This document shows, piece after piece, positions 26,324-35,697 of a DNA stretch of 64,000 nt. The stretch is from an uncultured Bacteroidia bacterium (GTDB lineage: Bacteria > Bacteroidota > Bacteroidia > Bacteroidales > Prolixibacteraceae): assembly GCA_903902325.1 (NCBI GenBank), contig CAIUUO010000158.1:22602-86601 (forward strand), given 5' to 3'. How positions within the stretch are numbered: position 1 is the first letter of the stretch; each line of letters opens with the position of its first letter. The position numbers were made by a program, and so were the translations under genes. Under the pieces are notes generated by a model. That model did not search any database. It was given only the letters and a program-made list of their open reading frames with translations, and was not told the DNA's origin.

Positions 26324-28507
26324 ATGAAAAAATCAATCCTTTTTTTTGCATTTGTGACTTGCAGTTTATTTGCTGTTGCCCAGTTCAAATATCCTGCAAC
26401 CAAAAAAATTGAAGTCAGCGACACCTATTGGGGTACGACCTACAAGGATCCCTACCGGTGGCTCGAAGAAATGAAGGACTCAAGTGTAGTCAAGTGGTTT
26501 AAAAAACAGTCAGATCTTACCAATTCCGTGATGAATAGTATATCTGGACGTGATGAATTAATTGCTGAGTGGAAGAAGCTTGACAAGTTGCAGCCTCCGG
26601 TATTTTATGCCCCGCTGATAGAAAATGGCAGGGTTTTTTACCAGAAGAGAATGCCGGGAGAAAAGGTAAGTAAAGTGTACTACAGGGAAAATAAGGATGC
26701 TGCTGAACAACTGCTATTTGATCCGCTGAATTATATCAAAGGCAGGACATTGTCTGTTCAGCAGCTGGTTCCCAGTTTTGATGGAAAAAAATTGGCTATT
26801 TCCTATTCAGAAAGTGGCGCTGAGGTTTCCATCATCAAGGTATTGAATGTAGAGACCAAAAAATTCCTGCAGGATTCGATCTATCCGACAGCCGGTGTAA
26901 ACGGCTGGACTTTCGATAACAAAGCCTTGCTTTACATCTGGTTAAAATCTGCAGATAATGCTGATCCTACCGCACGTCTCAATACCAAGACCAAACTTCA
27001 CCTGGTCGGGACAGATACAAAGAAGGACATTGATTTCTTCAGTAATGCCAGTTATCCATCCCTGAAAATTGATCCGAGTGCCTATCCTTTTGCCTCGCTG
27101 AGCAGAGATTCCAGGAATTATATTTTTGCAGGAGAGAGCAGCGTACAAAATGAAATGAAACTGTATTATGCCCCGATCTCTGAATTCAACTCCGGAAAAA
27201 TCAACTGGAAAGTCTTGTGCACGACCGATGATAAGCTTGTGAGGGGTATGGAAATCATCGGAGATAAAGTCTATGCTGTTACCTACAACGGAGCGAAAAA
27301 CTACAAGCTGGTATCAACGGATCTGAAGAAGCCGGACTGGAAAAACGCGAAAACCGTGGCTGCAGAAAAGAAACAAACGCTCGAAACCATTACGCACAGC
27401 AAAGATTATCTGATTCTTACCTACAGTGATGGAATCAACAGCCATTTGTATAAATTCAACCTCAAAGATGAAAAGATCACGGAAATAAAGTTGCCATTCT
27501 CCGGTTCAGCATCCATAACCTGCCTGGATACCAAAACCAATGACTGTCTTTGCAACATTACCTCATGGAACAAACCCTTCACGGAATATGCCTATGATGC
27601 AGCAACAGATAAGTTTGCACCAAGCAAATTCAATCAACCGCCTGTATATCCGGATGCCTACAAGGATCTTGTTGTCGAAGAAACTGAAGTAAAGGGTCAT
27701 GATGGTGCCATGATTCCTCTTTCCATCATTTATAAAAAAGGATTGAAGAAAGACGGTTCCAATGTTTGCCTTTTGGACAGTTATGGAGCTTATGGTTACA
27801 GCATGACACCTTATTTCAATGTCAGGGAAAACTCATTGGCCGTGAAAGGGGTCGTAGTTGCCATTCCTCATGTACGCGGGGGCAGTGAAAAGGGCGAAGA
27901 TTGGTACAAAGCAGGATTTAAGACAACCAAACCGAATACCTGGAAGGATTTTATCAGTTGTGCAGAATATCTGATTGCCAACGGCTATACTTCCTCTTCC
28001 AAACTAGCTGGAACGGGTACAAGTGCCGGAGGTATTCTGATCAGCAGAGCCATTACGGAGCGGCCTGATCTGTTTGCAGCGGCTATTTGCAATGTTGGGT
28101 GTGCCAACGCGCTCAGGCTTGAATTTGGCGCCAATGGGCCAGTAAACATCCCAGAATTCGGTACCGTAAAGGATAGTGTTGAGTGCAAGGCGCTTTATGT
28201 CATGGATGGCATGCAACACGTCGTGGATAAAACAAAATACCCGGCCGTAATTTGTGTTACCGGTTGGAATGACCCGCGGGTAATTGCCTGGCAACCTGGT
28301 AAATTTGCAGCAGCCCTGCAAAACTCATCGGTTTCAGATAAGCCGGTGCTGCTGAAAGTTAATTACGACAATGGTCATTTCACGGAAGACAAAGATGTTA
28401 CATTTGCCAATTTTGCCGACCAGTTTGCCTTTGTGATGTGGCAATGCGGGCATCCGGATTTCCAGTTGAAGGCCAATAGCGCCCCTGAATTCAGGAGAAA
28501 GAGATGA
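26324..28507 (+). CDS. Prolyl oligopeptidase family serine peptidase (S9A)
   Basis: Protein of 727 residues with a signal peptide (1-19, ending AVAQ). A seven-bladed propeller domain (about 70-430) precedes the alpha/beta-hydrolase domain. The nucleophile is Ser567 in GTSAGGI, with Asp in GWNDPRVIAWQPGKF and His in YDNGHFTED. The first ~65 residues (KIEVSDTYWGTTYKDPYRWLE) are the family's start. It cuts after proline in short peptides, presumably in the periplasm. The last bases overlap a possible start of the next reading frame (ATGA). Confidence 0.94.
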   Translation: MKKSILFFAFVTCSLFAVAQFKYPATKKIEVSDTYWGTTYKDPYRWLEEMKDSSVVKWFKKQSDLTNSVMNSISGRDELIAEWKKLDKLQPPVFYAPLIENGRVFYQKRMPGEKVSKVYYRENKDAAEQLLFDPLNYIKGRTLSVQQLVPSFDGKKLAISYSESGAEVSIIKVLNVETKKFLQDSIYPTAGVNGWTFDNKALLYIWLKSADNADPTARLNTKTKLHLVGTDTKKDIDFFSNASYPSLKIDPSAYPFASLSRDSRNYIFAGESSVQNEMKLYYAPISEFNSGKINWKVLCTTDDKLVRGMEIIGDKVYAVTYNGAKNYKLVSTDLKKPDWKNAKTVAAEKKQTLETITHSKDYLILTYSDGINSHLYKFNLKDEKITEIKLPFSGSASITCLDTKTNDCLCNITSWNKPFTEYAYDAATDKFAPSKFNQPPVYPDAYKDLVVEETEVKGHDGAMIPLSIIYKKGLKKDGSNVCLLDSYGAYGYSMTPYFNVRENSLAVKGVVVAIPHVRGGSEKGEDWYKAGFKTTKPNTWKDFISCAEYLIANGYTSSSKLAGTGTSAGGILISRAITERPDLFAAAICNVGCANALRLEFGANGPVNIPEFGTVKDSVECKALYVMDGMQHVVDKTKYPAVICVTGWNDPRVIAWQPGKFAAALQNSSVSDKPVLLKVNYDNGHFTEDKDVTFANFADQFAFVMWQCGHPDFQLKANSAPEFRRKR

Positions 28508-28605
28508 GTTGTGAATTAATTAATGCGAAAGTGGAGATCAGAAACCACATTATAAACGAGGCGTCTCCGAAAAGCCAAATGAGTAGGGAAAATAAAATTC
28601 ACATT

Positions 28606-28878
28606 ATGCCTAAATATGTAATTGAAAGAGAAATTCCGGGAGCAGGAAAACTGACGTCCGAACAATTAAAGGCCATATCGCAAACCTCTTGTGGCGTTTT
28701 AAGTAATTTAGGTCCTCAGATCCAATGGGTACAAAGTTATGTGACAGCGGATAAAATCTATTGCATCTATAATGCACCAAACGAGGAAATGGTTCGTGAG
28801 CATGCGCGGCAGGGAGGTTTTCCAGCTAATTCAGTTAGCGAGGTATCAACAATCATTGATCCGGTAACTGCAGAATAG
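28606..28878 (+). CDS. DUF4242 family protein
   Basis: 90 residues from the ATG at 28606 (MPKYVIEREIPGAGKLT), which is where DUF4242 proteins start; in-frame ATGs at 28504 and 28579 would add low-complexity residues. The pattern YVIEREIPG ... WVQSYVTADKIYCIYNAPNE ... REHARQGGFPA is typical. DUF4242 proteins are small ferredoxin-fold-like domains proposed to bind metal; no activity is assigned. Probably co-transcribed with the prolyl oligopeptidase gene; a strong bidirectional terminator follows. Confidence 0.82.
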   Translation: MPKYVIEREIPGAGKLTSEQLKAISQTSCGVLSNLGPQIQWVQSYVTADKIYCIYNAPNEEMVREHARQGGFPANSVSEVSTIIDPVTAE

Positions 28879-28930
28879 AGGTATTGATTGAGTACACGAT
28901 TCAAATCCAAAGATTATATTGGAAGTGATT

Positions 28931-28974
28931 AAAAAAGAAGGCCGTTCACATGGTTGTGAACGGCCTCTTTTTTA
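28931..28974. terminator. Bidirectional rho-independent terminator
   Basis: Perfect 10-bp stem GGCCGTTCAC / GTGAACGGCC (28940-28949 / 28956-28965) with a 6-base loop, a T-run on one side and an A-run on the other. It separates the convergent DUF4242 and TonB genes and can end transcription from both. Confidence 0.95.
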
Positions 28975-29000
28975 TCATCCAATACAGGATAATCCTGAAT

Positions 29001-29777
29001 TTATTGCAGTTTGAAACTGATAGGAACGGTATAGGATACCCTAACAGGTACACCACGTTGTTTACCGGGTTTCCATTTGGGCAGTGTAGAAACTACACGC
29101 AAAGCTTCCTGATCGAGAGATGCATCCACACCTCGGGCAATCTTGGCATTTGAAACGGATCCGTCCTTGTTTACAACAAAGGTGACGAAAACTTTTCCCT
29201 GGATACCGTTTTCCTGAGCTACAGTTGGATATACAATGGCCTTGGCTATGTAAGTTCGGAGGGCTAGTTCACCGCCGGGGAATTCCGGCATCTCCTCAAC
29301 CACAACAAATACTTGCTGTTCCTCCTTTTCCTGTACCTCTTCGTGTTTTTCCTCTACGACTTCCACTACCTCCTTGTTGACGGTTGTTGAGACCTGTTCA
29401 TCGGAAATCAGCAATTTACTTTGATCTTCGACTTTCACAGAGTCAACAATAACTGGGGCAACGTACTTAACAACTGTTTGTTGTTCAGCAGGTGGCGGTG
29501 GTGGTGGCGGTGGCGGTGGCGGTGCTTCCTCCTTCTGAAGGTCATTGGCCATTTCGGCAATAACTTCTTTTGCATCCCTTGCTTTTTGTCTCGCCTGATT
29601 GCTTGCCCGGATATAGGGAACAATTACAACCGTACCAAGGATAAATATGCCGATCATCAAAGAGATCAGAACAACACGGTTGTACTTTTTCCTAATCTGA
29701 TATGCACCATATTCCTTGTTTCTATTTTCGAAGACTGTGTCATCGAAAGTGGGAATGAACTGTTTATCTTGTACCAT
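29001..29777 (-). CDS. tonB: TonB family energy transducer
   Basis: Protein of 258 residues. The cytoplasmic start FDDTVFENRNKEYGAYQIRK is the Bacteroidota TonB signature. One membrane span follows (about 33-55), then an acidic/proline-rich spacer with eleven consecutive prolines (about residues 85-95). The C-terminal TonB domain (about 165-258) has MPEFPGGELALRTYIAKA, KVFVTFVVNKDGSV and GVPVRVSYTVPISFKLQ. It carries proton-motive energy from ExbB/ExbD to TonB-dependent outer membrane receptors. Last gene of the exbB-exbD-exbD-tonB run. Confidence 0.93.
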   Translation of the reverse strand: MVQDKQFIPTFDDTVFENRNKEYGAYQIRKKYNRVVLISLMIGIFILGTVVIVPYIRASNQARQKARDAKEVIAEMANDLQKEEAPPPPPPPPPPPAEQQTVVKYVAPVIVDSVKVEDQSKLLISDEQVSTTVNKEVVEVVEEKHEEVQEKEEQQVFVVVEEMPEFPGGELALRTYIAKAIVYPTVAQENGIQGKVFVTFVVNKDGSVSNAKIARGVDASLDQEALRVVSTLPKWKPGKQRGVPVRVSYTVPISFKLQ

Positions 29778-29789
29778 ACGTGTCTATCT

Positions 29790-30452
29790 TTATTTTTTAG
29801 CTGTAGGTGAAGAAGTTGCAGGCATTCCGAGGGCATGTTCAACCATACCTTCTTCTATCCAGTTGATGTCAGTTACAATGTACCGTGCAATTCCCACAAT
29901 TGACATTTCATCGATGATATCGACAAAATTCTTATATCTTGCTTTCTTGTAGAATTTGATCAGTACAATTGGGCCGGTATCATCATCTTTTTTGAGTTGA
30001 CGAATGGCTGACTGCAAAGAATCCTGTTTTATATTCAATTTACCGGAAATGACATCCTGTTGGAACTGTTCAATCTTTTTAAAGAGAGCCCTGTTTCTAT
30101 CCAAAAGAACTTGTCGGATACCTGTTGCACTGAAGTTGGTTTCCTGTAGTGGAACCAATGCGGCAGGATCAGGTTTACCCGGATACCAGTATACTTTGTC
30201 GTTTGGACCAACAATGATGTTAAGGGTACGGCTGTCAGCAATCTTGGGAGGTTCAACTTTTTCGTTTTTCTTGATTTTCTCAGGCAAAACGATTTCCATG
30301 ACCTTAGGTTTGCTAAAAGCAGTCGTAAGCATGAAGAACGTGATCAGCAGACACATAAGGTCCACCATCGGCGTCATGTCTATCGCGGTTGAATGTTTTT
30401 TAGGTTTTTTCTTCCCGCCCTTGTGTTTATCTTCTTGTATAATTTCTGCCAT
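29790..30452 (-). CDS. exbD: ExbD/TolR family biopolymer transport protein
   Basis: Protein of 220 residues with a lysine-rich cytoplasmic start, the ExbD membrane helix with the proton-carrying Asp in IDMTPMVDLMCLLITFFML, and a periplasmic domain longer than classical ExbD (~170 residues). It is the second of two tandem ExbD proteins. Gaps are 4 bases to the first exbD and 12 to tonB, which indicates one transcript. It works with ExbB and TonB in the inner membrane. Confidence 0.92.
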   Translation of the reverse strand: MAEIIQEDKHKGGKKKPKKHSTAIDMTPMVDLMCLLITFFMLTTAFSKPKVMEIVLPEKIKKNEKVEPPKIADSRTLNIIVGPNDKVYWYPGKPDPAALVPLQETNFSATGIRQVLLDRNRALFKKIEQFQQDVISGKLNIKQDSLQSAIRQLKKDDDTGPIVLIKFYKKARYKNFVDIIDEMSIVGIARYIVTDINWIEEGMVEHALGMPATSSPTAKK

Positions 30453-30456
30453 GGTA

Positions 30457-31098
30457 CTACTTTTTAGCGTCTTTAGCGTCTACTACTTCAACCTTCTCAA
30501 GGCTGGTTATCAGGCTGAACCTGTTCACATTCTTATCCTGCAGAATATCGAGCACCTTTTTAACAAGGGGGTATTCAACACTACCGTCACCTTTGATCAA
30601 CGCACTTACAGTAGGGTTAACCTGGCGGGAAAAGAGTACCCACAAGGCCATCTGGTTGTCAGTTGAATCAATAGGGATTCCTTTTTGAAAACGGTCTCTT
30701 TCTTTGGAATCTTTAGCTGCAAGGTATGCTTTGAAATCTTTTATGTTTACTCCAAATGGTGCGGAGTTCTTTTCAAAGTAACGCAGTTCTTCCGGGGTGA
30801 ATACAATATTGTATCTCTTTCCCATTTCCTCCAGGATCTTGGGTCTGAAATGCAAGATGGTATCCGGGCCATTGTCTACATTGAAAAATACCCTGTTATC
30901 TGATGCTATTGTCACAGTCATGATATTGGCATCAGGGGTCTTTTTTTCAGATACAGAAAATGGCACGTCGACTTTAGCCGGTTCAGCAGGCCTCATTGTA
31001 GCTGTCAACATGAAAAATGTCAGCAGCAACGAAAACAGGTCCACCATCGGCGTCATGTCAACATGGGGCGATTTATGTGGTATTTTAATCTTTGGCAT
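30457..31098 (-). CDS. exbD: ExbD/TolR family protein, first copy
   Basis: Protein of 213 residues with the same membrane signature (VDMTPMVDLFSLLLTFFML) and a long periplasmic part. Its periplasmic domain differs strongly from the second copy, so the pair probably makes a mixed ExbD complex rather than being redundant. Located 48 bases downstream of exbB. Confidence 0.92.
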   Translation of the reverse strand: MPKIKIPHKSPHVDMTPMVDLFSLLLTFFMLTATMRPAEPAKVDVPFSVSEKKTPDANIMTVTIASDNRVFFNVDNGPDTILHFRPKILEEMGKRYNIVFTPEELRYFEKNSAPFGVNIKDFKAYLAAKDSKERDRFQKGIPIDSTDNQMALWVLFSRQVNPTVSALIKGDGSVEYPLVKKVLDILQDKNVNRFSLITSLEKVEVVDAKDAKK

Positions 31099-31146
31099 GC
31101 GATAATTTTAATTTTTTTATAAACCAAAAGAATTAAACCCAGACGA

Positions 31147-31962
31147 TTATTTCCTGATTCTGGCTGCGAATGTCTGAGTTAGGCTAAAGCCTGCCTCATC
31201 AATTTTGAAGGTGAAACCGTCAATTTGTGATGAGAAATAGTTGTAGAAAATGATGGCCAATGTTGAGCCAGTGATACCGAATGCCGTGTTGATCAAAGCT
31301 TCAGAAATACCTGTCGCCAATGCAAGTGCGTCAGGAGCGCCTGCCTGTGCAAGTGCCATGAAAGCGCGGATCATACCAAGTACAGTTCCGATCAAACCGA
31401 TCAATACAGAGATAGAAGCAAGGGTTGACAGAATAACCATGTTTTTGGAAAGCATAGGCAATTCCAATGCGGAGGCTTCTTCCAATGCTTGTTTCATGGA
31501 AGTGATCTTCTGATCTTTTTCAAGACTTTTGTCATTCTCGAGGTCTCTGTAACGAAGTAAACCTGCTTTCACAACATTGGCCAATGAACCTTGTTGTTTG
31601 TCGCATACTGTGATAGCTTCTTCAACCTTATCCTTGGAAGTTAAGCTCTGAATATCTGCAACAAATGTGTCGAGACTGCCTTTGCCTTTTACCTTGTACA
31701 AAGTAATCGCCCTTTCAAAAATGAAAATAATAAGGACCAGAATACATGTCATCAAAACGGGAACAATTGGACCTCCTTTAAACAGTGTACCCATTAAGTT
31801 CCCTGGAAGTGGTGTTCCTTTTGGATTTCCGCCTTCAAAGTTAACTGGGCTACCCATGACATTCGTGTACAGGAAGTACGCTACCAAAAATGCAATAAGA
31901 ATTGCACCTAATGCAAAAAATGACTCGAACATTTTTTTGAATGAACCTGAATTTTTACTCAT
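31147..31962 (-). CDS. exbB: MotA/TolQ/ExbB proton channel protein
   Basis: Protein of 271 residues. An N-terminal span (about 13-33) precedes the TolQ/ExbB core: FERAITLYKVKGKGSLDTF, then LPMLSKNMVILSTLASISVLIGLIGTVLGMIRAF with the conserved Gly/Thr in GLIGTVLGM, and ALINTAFGITGSTLAIIFYNYF. It forms the ring channel that powers TonB through ExbD. An extra N-terminal hydrophobic segment and glycine/proline-rich loop (VNFEGGNPKGTPLPGNLMG) are typical of Bacteroidota versions. Confidence 0.93.
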   Translation of the reverse strand: MSKNSGSFKKMFESFFALGAILIAFLVAYFLYTNVMGSPVNFEGGNPKGTPLPGNLMGTLFKGGPIVPVLMTCILVLIIFIFERAITLYKVKGKGSLDTFVADIQSLTSKDKVEEAITVCDKQQGSLANVVKAGLLRYRDLENDKSLEKDQKITSMKQALEEASALELPMLSKNMVILSTLASISVLIGLIGTVLGMIRAFMALAQAGAPDALALATGISEALINTAFGITGSTLAIIFYNYFSSQIDGFTFKIDEAGFSLTQTFAARIRK

Positions 31963-32031
31963 CTTTTTAATTGTTTTCGTGGTTAAATGAAACTTATTTG
32001 AATCTCTATTTTTTGTCTGTTGATTCCTTAT

Positions 32032-34230
32032 TTATTCTTTGGCCAGTGTAACACTGTAAATCCGTTTGGCCGTTACCGGGATTTCGACCGTTTTGTAGCC
32101 CTTTGCACCGACAACAAGAATGGTGGAGGCTTCCGGCATAGTGAACTTGTATTCTCCTTTGGCTGTTGTCCAGGCTTCCGCAGCGGTATCCTTGACCCTC
32201 ACGGAGGCGCCTCCGATCGGCATGCCGGAACTGTCCTTGATTATTCCGGTGATTTCGTTCGGGTTGGCTTTGGGTTTTGCACTGGTCTGCAACTGCTGGA
32301 TATACTGGATAGAAGATTTTGCAGGTGCATTGGTAGGATCCAAGGCAAGGATCTTGCTGTAATATTCTGACGCCTTACCATATTCACCCATCTGCATGTA
32401 TAGAGTGGCCATCGAATTGTATGCCTGCATCACCATATCTTTGTTCTTTGGGTCAAGGTTCGCCATTCGGTTGTAATAGGCCCTTGCCACATCGTAATTT
32501 TTGGATTGCAATGCACTGTATCCGAGGTAGCGTAACGCATCAAAGATCTCGGTAGCATATTTGACTGAGTCTGAAGAAGCTTTGGCGATCAGCGCTGAAA
32601 ATTTCTGCTTCCCAATACCAAGTTTGGAGTCAGGATCTTTGGCCGAAGCATTTCTGGCGCTCCATAAGTAGCCTTGCATTTGATCGGGATATTTGGTTAT
32701 CATCTGGTTCAGCACTTCATCTGCCTTGTCATACTCTTTCCCTTGATAGTATGCCTTCCCAATTTGAAGGTAGTTATCCTCGCTGTCTTTTCCTTTTGAA
32801 AGCAAGCGCTTCCAAGTTTCAGCAGCTTCGTTGTAGTGTCTGTGATTGTAGAATGCGTTTGCTTTTTCCTGAATCAGGTTGGCATCCTCGTCACCAAAAG
32901 TAATCGCTTTCTCATACGCCTCGTGAGCTTTGGCAAGATCTTTCTCTATGGTATTAACATTATTTTGCAGATCGTTTACTTTGGCCGCAAGAGGCGCTTC
33001 ATTCACTTTTTCTTTCTCCTTGGCCGCGCCTTTCAAAGACTCATTCTTTTCCTTGACTGCGGTCAGTTCTGCATTGGCTTTGTCAAGTTCAACCAGCAAT
33101 TTTGGATAATTCAGATTCTTTTTCATCAGAATCCTTGCATAATAGACATAGTCTTTTTTGAGAAATCTGTCCGCAGGTAAGTTCGCAAAAAGACGGTCCA
33201 TATAGACCAATGCCTGTGGATAGTTGCCCATTTCGTAGGAAGAGTAACCGGCAATACGGTTCAGGTAGGTCCTCGATTTGTCGACTGCAAATATGTCCTC
33301 CACATTTTTGATTACCTCGGCATAATTTTTCGAATAGAAAAGGGCATTCACATAACGAATCTTAGCGGGGATGTTCTGATTGGTCAATTTCAGGTAAGTC
33401 TGAAAATAATCAACGGATTCTTTCAAGCGACCAGCCATGGAATATAGCTGACCAAGTTCACGATAGGCAGGAGCATAATTCTTGTCCAGAGCAATTGCCT
33501 GTTCATAATAAGGGATGGCTGCCATCAGATTCCGGCCTTTAAAATAGATGCTTCCGATTTTCATGTTGGCTATCGGCGATTTCAGATCAATGTCCTGTGC
33601 CTTGTTGTAATTCTTGATGGCTACTGAACCATTGTTTACAAGCAGGTAAATATCACCAGCAATAATATAAATCTCTCCATTTTTCTGGTCAATGTTCACG
33701 GCCTCACGTACATTTGGTAAGGCAAGGGCAGTATCCACACGATCGAATACAATGTAGGATTCAGCAAGTTTTGCAAGGGTATAGGCATATTCCTGCGGGT
33801 TTGGAATCTTGGACACCTTTTTGTACGGAGGTAAAAAGCTTTTTGCTTTCGCCCTCATTTGGGTGGCCGTTTGCAGGTCGCCCTGATAGGCAGCAACCTT
33901 TGCCAATCCAACATAATTCAAAGGATCATTTGGATTCAGCGAAATTCCCTTTTCAAATTGCTGCTTCGCTTCTACAGCTGTTGTTTTTAGCGAGTTGGAA
34001 ATCGAGTCGGCGAAGAAGTTCAGGAGGGCGTTCTCTCCAAGTCTGTAAAAGACCTTGCTCGATGGTGCGCTCTTAGCCAGATTTGTCAGAATCTGTTCCG
34101 CTTTGTCATATTGTTCATTATTGGCTGCGGTGATCGCTTCTTCCAATGTTTGGGCCTTCAACCCTGCGACACTGCATAGTACCAGAAGTGAAATGATTAC
34201 AGAAGTTTTTTTAAAAAAATGATTGATCAT
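32032..34230 (-). CDS. TPR protein with C-terminal CarboxypepD-reg-like domain
   Basis: Exported protein of 732 residues (signal peptide 1-26). About a dozen TPR units span residues 27-640, interrupted by a charged coiled-coil-like segment (about 390-440, ELTAVKEKNESLKGAAKEKE). The last ~80 residues form an Ig-like carboxypeptidase regulatory-like domain (EITGIIKDSSGMPIGGASVRV ... YSVTLAKE). It sits between the PstS-like lipoprotein and exbB genes and is probably a periplasmic scaffold of the same system. The 69-base gap to exbB is compatible with one transcript. Confidence 0.85.
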   Translation of the reverse strand: MINHFFKKTSVIISLLVLCSVAGLKAQTLEEAITAANNEQYDKAEQILTNLAKSAPSSKVFYRLGENALLNFFADSISNSLKTTAVEAKQQFEKGISLNPNDPLNYVGLAKVAAYQGDLQTATQMRAKAKSFLPPYKKVSKIPNPQEYAYTLAKLAESYIVFDRVDTALALPNVREAVNIDQKNGEIYIIAGDIYLLVNNGSVAIKNYNKAQDIDLKSPIANMKIGSIYFKGRNLMAAIPYYEQAIALDKNYAPAYRELGQLYSMAGRLKESVDYFQTYLKLTNQNIPAKIRYVNALFYSKNYAEVIKNVEDIFAVDKSRTYLNRIAGYSSYEMGNYPQALVYMDRLFANLPADRFLKKDYVYYARILMKKNLNYPKLLVELDKANAELTAVKEKNESLKGAAKEKEKVNEAPLAAKVNDLQNNVNTIEKDLAKAHEAYEKAITFGDEDANLIQEKANAFYNHRHYNEAAETWKRLLSKGKDSEDNYLQIGKAYYQGKEYDKADEVLNQMITKYPDQMQGYLWSARNASAKDPDSKLGIGKQKFSALIAKASSDSVKYATEIFDALRYLGYSALQSKNYDVARAYYNRMANLDPKNKDMVMQAYNSMATLYMQMGEYGKASEYYSKILALDPTNAPAKSSIQYIQQLQTSAKPKANPNEITGIIKDSSGMPIGGASVRVKDTAAEAWTTAKGEYKFTMPEASTILVVGAKGYKTVEIPVTAKRIYSVTLAKE

Positions 34231-34248
34231 TTTGGCAAAATATTAAAG

Positions 34249-35217
34249 TTATTTCTTTATCTGTATTAAACGAATAGGCATTGTGGCAGGAACCAGTCCT
34301 GACTTGAGAATGATCCTTTGTCCCTGCTCTGCAGCACACCAGGAAATAAAACCAGAACCCAGTCCTTTGAAGCTTTCGCGGGAGACCAGGTTGATTGTTC
34401 TTGTAAAGGGATAACTTTTGTCATAAATTGCCCCTTGCTCAGGCCGGAAATAGGATCCCGGGCTCAGTACCTGATGGGAAACCGCTGCTATCTTAATCTT
34501 ATTGGTAAAAGAACGACAGGTGGAATCATTTTTATCGCAAATCCAGTTGACACTGACAAAACCGATCGCATTTGTATTTTTTGCCACATAGTCAATCACT
34601 TCATTGTTACTCTTCAGCGAGTAGAAATTAGTCGGTAATTGGGAGCCAAGTTTAAATTCATCCCTGAAATAGCGGATGTTGGCAGATTTTTCGTTGTCGA
34701 AAACTGCAACCATTTTACCCAGCTTGGAAGAGGAATTGATCTGTTTCCAGTCATTCAATTTGCCTGTAAAAAGATCATTGACATTATTGTAAGTAAAAAG
34801 GGAATCCTTATTTTCCTTGTTGAGTACCAGAGCGATCGCATCAAATGCGATGGCTGTTGTCCGGACAATTATCTGCGTATTGAGGAGTAACTCTTTTTGT
34901 TGCGCGGAAGGTTCCCAGGCAGTAACTACAACTCTAACCGAATCTTTAAGAAAAGCTGAAATCAAATCTTTTTCCGGCAGATAGGTCGGCGCAATGTGGG
35001 CATAATTGTATAGGGCGGTGAAAGTGGCAATTTCGGCTTCGGTGATAGGCTGAAAGGATTCATCTGCCATAATTTTGATGTTCCCCCTGGTTGGGGTTTC
35101 TTCGATTACCCTGGGCTTGTTGTTTGCACATTGAATGCCAAGCACAAGCACAATCATAACGCCTGTGATAGCGAAGCCAACGGACCTCAGATCCTTGTAT
35201 GTATCAAACAATTTCAC
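34249..35217 (-). CDS. PstS-like substrate-binding lipoprotein
   Basis: Protein of 322 residues with a lipoprotein signal (lipobox LGIQC, Cys30). The fold matches PstS-type periplasmic binding proteins (GNIKIMADESFQPITEAEI; DAIALVLNKENKD ... NDLFTGKLNDWKQI; YPFTRTINLVSRESFKGLGSGFISW). PstA/PstB/PstC genes are absent, so it is not part of a phosphate ABC transporter. It lies 18 bases upstream of the TPR gene in the TonB/ExbBD cluster. Binding of a phosphate-like anion or a co-opted scaffolding role is inference. Confidence 0.85.
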   Translation of the reverse strand: MKLFDTYKDLRSVGFAITGVMIVLVLGIQCANNKPRVIEETPTRGNIKIMADESFQPITEAEIATFTALYNYAHIAPTYLPEKDLISAFLKDSVRVVVTAWEPSAQQKELLLNTQIIVRTTAIAFDAIALVLNKENKDSLFTYNNVNDLFTGKLNDWKQINSSSKLGKMVAVFDNEKSANIRYFRDEFKLGSQLPTNFYSLKSNNEVIDYVAKNTNAIGFVSVNWICDKNDSTCRSFTNKIKIAAVSHQVLSPGSYFRPEQGAIYDKSYPFTRTINLVSRESFKGLGSGFISWCAAEQGQRIILKSGLVPATMPIRLIQIKK

Positions 35218-35419
35218 AAGTAGTTTAATAAATGATTAAAAAAACGTTGCAATAATAATAAATCAAATTTGTTAAAAGACAATTAATTAAAACATTCTTA
35301 TTTTTTTTTTAGGTGAACTGTTTAGATTTCAAATTGAAACAGTCCAAAACCCATATAAAATTTAGACCGAATTTAAATTAAGTACAGAAGAAGGATTCCA
35401 GATCTTGGTAAATCGGCTA

Positions 35420-35644
35420 TCAATTATCGTCCGTGCTAAAAAAATTATCTTTAATTTTTTGGTAGGAAAGGAATATCCGATAGCAGCCATAAATCACAAG
35501 CGGTGTAGCAAAGATTACTTTAAGTGCCTTGTCAGCATTAATCATTGGAGAATATAAAATAACATAGGCCAGACCGAAGTAAAAAAAGATCATCAACGTA
35601 CTGACGATCGTCATGACTTTATCATAGAGTCTTCTACCACTCAT
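35420..35644 (-). CDS. Small two-span membrane protein
   Basis: 74 residues with two hydrophobic spans (about 13-33 and 42-60) and a charged C-terminus. It begins MSGRRLYDKVMTIVSTLMIFFYFGLAY in its first third, has no recognisable domain and may be a conserved hypothetical of the phylum. It sits alone between the PstS-like lipoprotein gene and the S9 peptidase gene on the same strand. Confidence 0.6.
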   Translation of the reverse strand: MSGRRLYDKVMTIVSTLMIFFYFGLAYVILYSPMINADKALKVIFATPLVIYGCYRIFLSYQKIKDNFFSTDDN

Positions 35645-35697
35645 TTTTGGTTATTGTTTATCGACGTAAATATATAAAAAAATCAAAGACAAAAAAT

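Noticed and set aside
28504..28605. N-terminal extension of the DUF4242 protein from the ATGA overlap
   Set aside because: The family starts at the later ATG (28606), and the extension is low-complexity; translation from 28504 is possible but not supported.
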